Source of the DNA: Pelecanus crispus
Taxonomy: Eukaryota > Chordata > Aves > Pelecaniformes > Pelecanidae
DNA length: 64,000 nt
Assembly (NCBI RefSeq): GCF_030463565.1
Contig: NC_134643.1
Location: forward strand, 41,206,221-41,270,220
Direction: 5' to 3'
Part shown: in pieces, positions 56,881 to 64,000 of the stretch
Layout of the letters: each line of letters opens with the position of its first letter
Numbering within the stretch: the first letter of the stretch is position 1
Program-made: the position numbers and the translations under genes
The notes under the pieces: model-generated
Told to the model about the DNA's origin: nothing
Databases searched by the model: none
Seen by the model: the letters and a program-made list of their open reading frames with translations, nothing else

Positions 56881-58757
56881 CCTGAAAAAGCAGAGAGCAA
56901 CCTGTTTTCCTGATGTTGCAAATTTCATACGCATTGAACTTTCTACGCCGGCTTTCTCAGCCCTGGCTGCTCCTGATGCAGCCCATGGTCGTGGAGCCAG
57001 CGTGCCCTCAGCAGGTGACAGCAGAGCTAAAAGCTTTGCAACCGGCCCCCCAGTACCCAGCTGTACCCTCTTACAAACGAGGCATTAATGATCATTTTTC
57101 ACTTCTGACATCCAAATAGAGTCCTGACTGAGTTATCTGTGCAAAGCTTCCAAACCAATGAGATTATCTAGTAAATGTTAAACGCCCTTCCCAGTTAACA
57201 TACAGCCTCAGCATCTCCGCGAGTGATGCACGCAGGACTAACTCTCAAGGTTACTGTGTTACCCAGTGAGCTGCTGCCTTAATTTTCAGCTGATGGTACT
57301 TTATGTACAGGGGAGAGCAAGGAATTGAACCGAGTACCGAACGCAGGGAGACTCAAGGCCAGCTGTTCAGAAGGTGAGAAAGGCAAGAAGTCATAGCCCA
57401 TCTAAACTGGGAAAGCAGGGCTGGAGCTTTCCTCAGGAAGGTGGCTTCAGGTGGCAGGCAATTAATCTACCTGATTAAAAATTTATTTTTTATAATGTGA
57501 AAGCTTTATGCAGCGAGCCCCACCGTTAAAGACTGCCATCACCACAAGCACGGGCAGCAAAGCCGGACTGAGGGGAATGGATGAAGAGAGCCAAGGACTA
57601 ACCAAGATGCGTTCAGTTTCTGGTATAAAAACCTACTGCAGGTTTAAGAAAATATAAAAACAAATTAAAAAAAAAAAAACCCTGGCTAAGAGCTGAAGTA
57701 CTTTTCTTCTGAAACTGTTTGGTATTAGGAAAGGCTACTACAGAGCAGCTGGCCCGAGGGCAGCGTGGTAGTGCACTGGTGCAACCAAGGACAATATTTG
57801 CATCCATTTATATTCACATCACAGCGTGGATACTTAATAACCTTCCTGCCAAACCTCGCTCAATAGTCCATTTGGAGAACCTATGGATCAACTTTATTTT
57901 TAAAAGTTTGACATCGCACTCTGCAGTGGGAAAGTGATTGAAAAAGGTGGCCAGAGGAAAATGCTATTTCCCATATTTATTTTTTCTATTATTTTTGTAC
58001 ATTCTTGTCTGCTGTATCATCAAGTTCAGCTATTGGCTCTGAAACTGTCACATTTTGTTCTACCTAATTGCCTATGATAAAGACTATGGAATAAAAATAT
58101 AACTATTGCTTATGGTACTTTGGCACCCGAAGATCTTGTGCTGTTGCATTGCCATAGTGGGAAATGCTGGGTAATAACCAAACTTTATTTGCAAAATCAG
58201 TGGATTTTCTTGGATCGACTGCCTTTCTGCAGACATGCTTCAAAGAGGGCACTTCTTAGGGCAACCTTTCCAAGGTCAATACCTTCCTCATGAAAGAGAT
58301 TCCCACCTAAAACATTTTGACAGCTTTCATCTTGCCTACCTGTCATCTTCAAATGTCCCTGCTGTGTGAGTGATGCTGGATTTGGGGCTGGGCGGAGCAG
58401 AGCACTTGCCCTGCATCCCCAAAAAATCTTGTTGAGGCAGGATAAGGTTCAGCCAACTCTCATTATTTCCCTCCTCAGTTAATAAGGTGAAAACAGCAGC
58501 TGCTTCCTTGCTTCCAGACATTCCCTTTCTTTAATTTCGGGCCTGACTCCGCATCTATATACGTCGAGACCCCGCAGATTTTGACGCACGAGGGTAGCGA
58601 GCGTGACTTCGCACGTGCTCTCCGGGACTTAAGCAAGCTGGCGGCGAGAACGGGGACGCACAAAGTATTTTCACGGCCTGGCTCAAGGCGTGAGTTTATT
58701 GTTCTGGATTTAATTTGCAGGCTCGCTAGCCTTCTCGTGTGGGGATGTCGGCTTAGA

Positions 58758-58781
58758 GGGGGACGGGCGGGGGGGGGGGGG
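58758..58781 (+). repeat. G-run cluster ending in G13
   Basis: The runs are G5, G3 and then 13 consecutive G, separated by AC or C. The cluster lies about 315 bases upstream of the KCNMB4 start codon and could form a G-quadruplex. The exact run length is liable to sequencing error. Confidence 0.8.
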
Positions 58782-59093
58782 ACGCACCTAGACATCGCAC
58801 CTTGCGCAGTACCCGGTATTAATCTGGACTAGCAAATCTCCCGGGCCAGATAATCCAGTTGCAAGCTGTCCCTTCCGCCCCCGGAGGAGCTTGAATTAGA
58901 TCAACCGCCTTTCCATTTGCATTTTATTTATTTATCTGATTTTTTTTTTTTTTTTGGGTGACTGCTGGTTTACCCACACCCCCCCTGTGAGTCCCTCAAG
59001 CCCCGGAGGAGGCGGGGAGGGAGGCGGGGAGCAGCGGGAGCTTTAGCCCATGGCAGTGGATGCCCGGCGGCGGATGCCAGCGGCAACCGGGCG

Positions 59094-59432
59094 ATGGCGC
59101 GGAGCCGGGCGGCTTACGAATACACGGAGGCGGAGGACAAAAGCATGCGGCTGGGTTTCCTCCTTATCGCCGCCGGTTTGCTTTCCCTCCTGGGCTTGGG
59201 TTGTTGCTGGCTTCATCCAGCGTTGCAGGAACGGGGCGGCGGTGGCTTCGCCAACTGCACGGTGCTGGGGGTGCGGCTGCTTGGGGAGCGCTTCGCTTGC
59301 ACCTTCTCCTGCGGGGTGGCCTGCCGAGGCACTGCCCGCTACCCCTGCCTCCAGGTCCTGGTCCGCACATCCCGCTCCTCCGCGCCCGCGCTGCTCCATG
59401 AAGACGAGCGGCAGCTCCGCACCAACCCTAAG
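59094..59432 (+). CDS. KCNMB4: KCNMB4 first coding exon, BK channel beta-4 subunit (3' partial)
   Basis: 113 codons start at an ATG in good context (G at -3, G at +4) and end at a GTGAGA donor. The product begins [17 protein letters not shown], matching the beta-4 N-terminus. The first membrane segment is at residues 20-40 (LGFLLIAAG and onward). An extracellular loop follows, with an N-glycosylation sequon NCT at 54-56 and cysteines at 55, 69, 73, 77 and 84 as in the family. The exon ends at LRTNPK, exactly where the human first exon ends. Beta-4 co-assembles with the KCNMA1 pore in the neuronal plasma membrane, slows gating and confers resistance to some scorpion toxins through its loop. 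The rest of the loop and the second membrane segment are in later exons outside the window. Compared with human (recalled), the loop has one extra residue and a GGGG stretch before the sequon. Confidence 0.95.
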
Positions 59433-59663
59433 GTGAGACCCGACCCGCGCCGCGCCCCCAAAACGCGGCACCCGCGGGGCGAGTCCTGCCCCTCCTCGCC
59501 GCGGTGCTGGGTGCCCTCTCACTGCCCCTGGTGCCCGACATCGGGGTCCGGGTCCCCCGTCACCGCCCTCCGCTGGGGCGCGGGTTTTAGACTGAGGAGG
59601 GTGGGATATGGGTGAAGTCACGGAGCATCCCTCTGGAATGCCCCTGTGCTGTTACTCAGAAAA

Positions 59664-60376
59664 AAGTCTATACAGAGTACATGTATAAAAATACTATACA
59701 TGGTATGCATGTGTATCTATATGGTGTGTATGTATCTAGGCTGTATATGTAGTGTATACACACTGTATATAGTTATAGTCTAACACTATAGTATACAGAG
59801 TACATATATAAAAATACTATACATGGTATGCATGTGTATCTATATGGTGTGTATATATCTAGGCTGTATATGTAGTGTACACACACTGTATATAGTTTAA
59901 CACTATAGTATACAGAGTACATATATAAAAATACTATACATGGTATTTGTGTATATATATATGGTGTGTATATATCTAGTGTGTATATATAGTGTACACA
60001 CATAGTGTATACACACTGTATATAGTTATAGTATAACACTATAGTATACAGAGTACATATATAAAAATACACGGTATGTGTGTATATATATATGGTGTGT
60101 GCATATCTAGGGTGTATATATAGTGTATACACACTGTATATAGTTATATTATAACACTATAGTATACAGAGTACATAAATAAAAATACTATACATGGTAA
60201 GTGTGTGTATATATATGGTGTGTGTATACACACTATAGTTACAGTATAACACTATAGTTATAGTATAACACTACATATACAGTAGTAGTATACATACACA
60301 CACTATATATAGTTATAGTGTAACACTCTGTATATAGTATAACACTATATACACACACACTACATATATACACATT
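59664..60376. repeat. AT-rich tandem array, about five units of 117-136 bp
   Basis: The string TATACAGAGTAC recurs at 59669, 59792, 59909, 60045 and 60163, giving spacings of 123, 117, 136 and 118 bases. Each unit carries AAAAATACTATACATGGTA-like sequence, a TATATGGTGTGTATAT block, CTAGG or CTAGTGTGTATAT, and ACACACTGTATATAGTTATAG. The last part (60235-60376) decays into irregular TATAGTTATAGTGTAACAC and CACACA repeats. Apparent reading frames across it, such as 59773-60132 on the minus strand, are products of the repeat. It lies about 230 bases downstream of the KCNMB4 exon 1 donor. Confidence 0.93.
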
Positions 60377-62208
60377 TTTCCCCAAACGGCCCCAGCCCCA
60401 GATTACCCTTCCCGCGGGAGGCTGAGTGCACCCTGCAGCGCCGCGGGGAGCAGTGGCCGTGGCTCCGCTGCTGGTCCCCGGTTCGCCCCACCGGCAGCCC
60501 CCGGGTGCCGGTGGGAAGCCAGGGAGGAACTCCTGCTGCCGGCAAGGAGCTCCGACTGCCCGAGCGGTGACCGATGCGGTCGCGCTGCGTGTCCCGGAGG
60601 GTGAGGGGCTGCCCAGACCAGCTCCCCGAAGCGCAAGGGGAAATTTTAACGGAGCTGCTGCTGATGGGGCGCTGGGGAGAGGGCTGCGCCGAAACAGAAG
60701 TTTCCTTGGTGCTGTTTTAACTCCTTAACTTCTCCACCCACATGAAAATGGACCTAGCGGAAGTGTCTTTAAAGTTGTATCTTCTAGCAAGCTAGGATAG
60801 TCTGAAGGCAATGTGTGACTTATGCTTTTTCTTTCTTTAAAGGCAGTTATTCAGCTTTCTCCTTTTACTCTCTGTGCTGAGCAAGGATTAACTTGCCAGC
60901 GTGCTGCCTGAGTAGAGGAGATTTTGTTAAGTAGTTTTTAGAAAATAAAAACCACGGCAGAATCCTCCCTCTTCCCCCTTAAAGAACCTGAAATTGGGAG
61001 CATATTGGAGAAGCAAATTTCGTCTCTTTGACCGAGATGCAGATGTAAGGCAGTGCTAAGCGTGGTGCAGGGATCTGCGTGCAGGGGCTGGGGAGCAGAT
61101 CTGTGTGTCCAGTTTGGGATGTGCAGCCTCACATCTCCGCAGTCATCGTTATACCGGTGTGGCTCTGTCCCTTGGAAGGCGGATTAAGTTGCAAGCTCAG
61201 GGTTTGGGGGTTACTCTGTTCCCCTTGGCAGCTTGTGGGTTTGGAAGGGTGGTCAGGGCAAAGATCAGCAGAGCGAGAAGCAGGACAATAAGTCTGACGG
61301 GATTTGGATTAAAATGATGCCGCAGTGCTAGATGGTGCCTGATAGCGAAGCGGCTGAAATGTTGGCCTGTGAGGGACCTTTGCAAACTTCACCTTTCCCT
61401 GGGGATGCTGCTGCCAGGCTCCCTGCAGACACGGCCGTGCTTAGAGAGGCACACCGTGAGCACCCCAGCTGCCCGAGCACCGGGACTCCCCTAAACTTCT
61501 CTCCATCTTCAGGCAGGCAGGGTGTAGTTGGGTGAAATGCAGGAGAAAAGCCACGCTTTTGACGTGGGGCAAAGGCGCCATGTCGCTACAGAGGGTGCCG
61601 CACGGCTGTCCCTGGGCACGGCCCGACGGCCCCGTTGTGGCCATCTCCAGCAGGGATGGGAGGTGGGCAGTGGGCGGTGAGCCGTGCCACCAGCACGCCT
61701 GGGCTCGGCAGCTCTTGCAGCGTCCTCGGTTTCAGCAGAGGCTTTCAACCACAGCGTGTCTCTGAGTAGCCCGAGTGCTTTGTTTTGTTTTTCCTTCTTG
61801 GTCTGGTCTTCTCCGGCCTTTCTGGAAGTCCGGTGGGAAGAGGATTGCCCTACCCAGGGGCTGGATTGCAGTTTCTGCAGGGAGGCATCTAGAGCTTCAG
61901 AAGCAATGCCTGTAAATGTCACTCAGAAACCTGTTTTTATTTAACAATTAGTAAGGAAACACAGGGCTGCGTGTTGGCAGAGCGCTGTACTTGCATGCTC
62001 TTACAAGTATAATCAGTTTTCTCTAGCTTGCACCTTGCATCTCTGGGTGTGGGCTGTTCACCCTGCGTGGCGGTGGGCTCCCTCCTCCCCGCTCGAGCAA
62101 CAACCACCCGTGGGGTGGTGATGGCTGCACCCAGCTTGTGCTGGGCGTTGGGGACGGCACCGCAGTAGCTAAGGGCTGTCTGGAGGAGTGACCCAAACGT
62201 CTTGCTGG

Positions 62209-62770
62209 TGTGCAAATATGACTATAAGTCAGTCATCTTACTCGATAAATAGTGGGCAGCCCAGGGCCCTTTGAGCTCTCCTGCACGGCGGCAGGCTGCA
62301 TGCCAGCATCTCTCCTTGAGTAGGGACGCCTTTCAAGGTTACTACTCGAGGTTGAGAGATGCCTTGCCGCAACAGATCCTCGGTAAGCGACTAATAGCAT
62401 ACTAAACTTTGAAATCTTAGCTAAATGATATCAGGGATTGATTGTGCATATATAATCCTTTAGACATAAACCGTTGACCAAGTCTGGGACTAGGATTGGA
62501 TCCAGCCGCACCTAGACTCCTCTTTGAGAAGAAGTTTAGAAAGCAAGGGGGTCCTTTCTGAACCTCATGACTCAACGGGAGGGTCCCCCTGGCAGTTTTG
62601 TCTGACCCTGTCCTCTATGTAGTAAATAATCAGGTGTACCGTGCCATCGAATCCTGTTAAAGCACTGTCGCATTTACCATTGAACTTTGTTAACTCCCTG
62701 TTTTATATCAATAAAGTATATTTTTGTTTCTCTCTCATGAGTGAAGTGCACTCTCACTCCATCCGCGACA
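62209..62770 (+). mobile_element. Solo LTR of an avian endogenous retrovirus (ERVL-like)
   Basis: The segment resembles solo LTRs common in bird genomes (family recalled, not searched). Landmarks are GTGGGCAGCCCAGG, GAGCTCTCCTGCAC, GGTTGAGAGATGCCTTGCC, a TATATAA box at 62449-62455, AACTCCCTGTTTTATATC followed by AATAAA at 62710-62715, and a GAGTGAAGTGCACTCTCACT end leading to GCGACA. It starts with TG and ends with CA as LTRs do. No gag, pol or env sequence flanks it. I could not establish a target-site duplication, so both ends are approximate. It lies in the same orientation as KCNMB4. Confidence 0.75.
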
Positions 62771-64000
62771 CCCTGGGTTATTGATTGCTGAGGATTAAAT
62801 CTGATTTACCAGATGAGACCGAGCAGAAAGGATGTATTTTTTTTGATGTAACCGCGTCCTCTGGTAGTAATTGAATTTAACTAAGTGGAAAACAACATAG
62901 AAAAAAAATGGGATCCAGTTATTTTCCTTACCTTAAGAAGCTTATGTAAAACCAATACAAAATAAGAAGAAAAGTTGTTTAGGTCTCATTAAGAACATAC
63001 CTTTTTAAGGGAATGAAGCGTGTATAGCTGTCGCTTTGGTTTTCCCTTTTTTCCCCTAGTTTAACATCTGCGGAGCTGAGCAGTTACACTCTTCTTTTAA
63101 TTTTTTCTCCTAAAGTCTCACTGTCTTGAAAAGCTTTCAGGGTTTTATGCTGAAATAGGTTAGTCATAGCAACAGAGTAGGAATCTGCTGGATTTAACGC
63201 TTGGGATCCAGTATGTATTTGTGAATGAACACTTAGGGAGCTGTTTAACCTTTCCTGTTTCCATCGCCTTCTTGCAGCATGCTTGCCTGTGTTTGTGCAA
63301 TTAGACATACAACACGCTAATCAGAGCCAACTAACTAGAAGGAAAAAAAAAAAAGAAATATTTGGTTTGGAATGATCTTAAGATTTTACATTCTGTCTAG
63401 CTGCTCTGTGTGGGGTAGCAATTCTTCCTGGTAGATCAATAGTGGTGGAAAAGGCATAGTTCAGGCTCCTTACAACATGCAACAATATTGAATCAGTTGA
63501 CAGCTTCACTCCACCCAAAAATTCCCAGTGTATTGGACTAAAATTATTCTACTTTCAGTAGTAGAGTGAGCTGGTGTATAAACATACCGTCAGCTACAAA
63601 TCTGTCTGTTTTAGCGAGGTCTAGCTACAGGAAAAAGAAACTATTTTTTTTTCTCTCTCTTGCTTCCTAAGATAATCACATCATTGTACAGCCCAGCATT
63701 CATTTCAGCTCTTAAAAGATTATATAGCTGGGTCAGAGTTAATCCAGAAACGTATATATAAAGCACCAGGCACGATGACATTTGTGTTCAGTCAGAGTGA
63801 TTTGTGGATTTCTTTTTTTTTTTTTTTTTTTCTTATTTAATTGTTGTCTCAGAGGAAGAAATTTCAGCGGGGGGACGGTAGCCTTTCTTTGGCTGCCTTG
63901 ATAGCAATAATAGTCTCTGAGATAAGGCTTAAGGGGGATTAATTCCAAAGTCAATTTGTCACTATCATTCTGGCCATCATGTGCATCGGCAGCGCATACA

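Larger units (their letters stand above)
52736..58979. other. Intergenic region between CNOT2 and KCNMB4
   Basis: No gene was recognised. The left part (to about 56000) is AT-rich and featureless apart from homopolymers and scattered AATAAA. A CpG island occupies 56521-56880, and GC content stays higher from there to KCNMB4. Open frames in the GC-rich part (for example 56458-56934 on the minus strand) lack recognisable domains and overlap frames on the other strand, as expected of stop-poor GC-rich DNA. Confidence 0.8.
58540..59620 (+). promoter_or_regulatory. KCNMB4: KCNMB4 promoter CpG island
   Basis: GC- and CpG-rich DNA covers the region upstream of the KCNMB4 start and all of its first coding exon. 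Two GC boxes (GGCGGGG) lie at 59011-59017 and 59023-59029, 65-83 bases before the start codon. No TATA box is evident close to the start, which fits a CpG-island promoter. A G13 run at 58769-58781 and a T16 run at 58940-58955 interrupt it. The transcription start is not determined. Confidence 0.75.
59433..64000 (+). other. KCNMB4: KCNMB4 intron 1 (partial)
   Basis: I looked for the next exon, which should begin with a CSYIPPC-like coding sequence, and did not find it before the window ends. The intron contains the tandem array (59664-60376), a GC-rich block resuming at about 60385, and a solo LTR (about 62209-62770). AT-rich sequence with a T19 run at 63813-63831 fills the rest. Open frames in the GC-rich block are not recognisable as genes. 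Confidence 0.8.

Noticed and set aside
56458-56934. Overlapping open frames of 109-158 codons on both strands in the orphan CpG island
   Set aside because: Several frames are open at once because stops are rare in GC-rich sequence. None shows a known domain, and the most that can be claimed is a possible noncoding first exon.
59043-59621. 192-codon open frame on the minus strand over KCNMB4 exon 1
   Set aside because: It is antisense to a clearly identified exon in GC-rich DNA with few stop codons. It has no recognisable domain and extends past the exon boundary.
59773-60132. 119-codon Tyr/Ile/Thr-rich open frame on the minus strand
   Set aside because: It is a direct translation of the tandem array, repeating as the DNA units repeat.
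61509-61922. 137-codon minus-strand frame and neighbouring frames in KCNMB4 intron 1
   Set aside because: Low-complexity, GC-rich, with no recognisable domain and no paired splice sites.
60400-64000. KCNMB4 exon 2
   Set aside because: No acceptor followed by a CSYIPPC-like frame was found. The gene's introns are long in other vertebrates.
1-64000. CRISPR arrays, operons, phage or bacterial defence genes
   Set aside because: The window is vertebrate intronic and intergenic DNA. The only regular array is the AT-rich minisatellite, whose units lack the repeat-spacer form.

Overview
This is a vertebrate nuclear window, most probably from a bird. The evidence is split coding exons with GT-AG introns, long AT-rich introns, an old CR1 LINE remnant, a solo LTR that looks like an avian ERV family, and a GC-rich CpG-island promoter. 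No prokaryotic, viral or organellar gene organisation is present. The exact species cannot be fixed from the sequence alone.

Positions 1 to about 52735 belong to CNOT2 (CCR4-NOT transcription complex subunit 2) on the + strand. Fourteen coding exons from 13173 to 51679 join in frame into 524 residues plus a stop. They correspond to residues 17-540 of the 540-residue vertebrate protein, so only the first 16 codons and the promoter lie upstream of the window. Every junction has a GT donor and an AG acceptor, and no frameshift or stop was seen. The 3' UTR runs to about 52735 and carries several AATAAA signals and a UGUAUAUA motif.

Positions 52736-58979 are intergenic, with no recognisable gene. 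This stretch contains an unexplained CpG island at 56521-56880. From about 58980 a second CpG island begins. It covers the promoter and first coding exon (59094-59432) of KCNMB4, the BK-channel beta-4 subunit, also on the + strand. The rest of KCNMB4 lies beyond the right edge. The order CNOT2 then KCNMB4, same strand and a few kb apart, is the same as at human 12q15 (from memory). The KCNMB4 intron holds an AT-rich tandem array of about five 117-136 bp units (59664-60376) that interrupts CpG-rich DNA, and a sense-oriented solo LTR (about 62209-62770).

The two genes are not known to act together. CNOT2 is a structural and regulatory subunit of the cytoplasmic and nuclear mRNA deadenylase. KCNMB4 is a neuronal plasma-membrane modulator of the BK potassium channel. 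I found no evidence for a wholly new biological system. The items most worth checking are the orphan CpG island, the tandem array next to KCNMB4 exon 1, the overlapping upstream AUGs of KCNMB4, the paired DFPAL motif in CNOT2, and two adjacent perfect hairpins in a CNOT2 intron.
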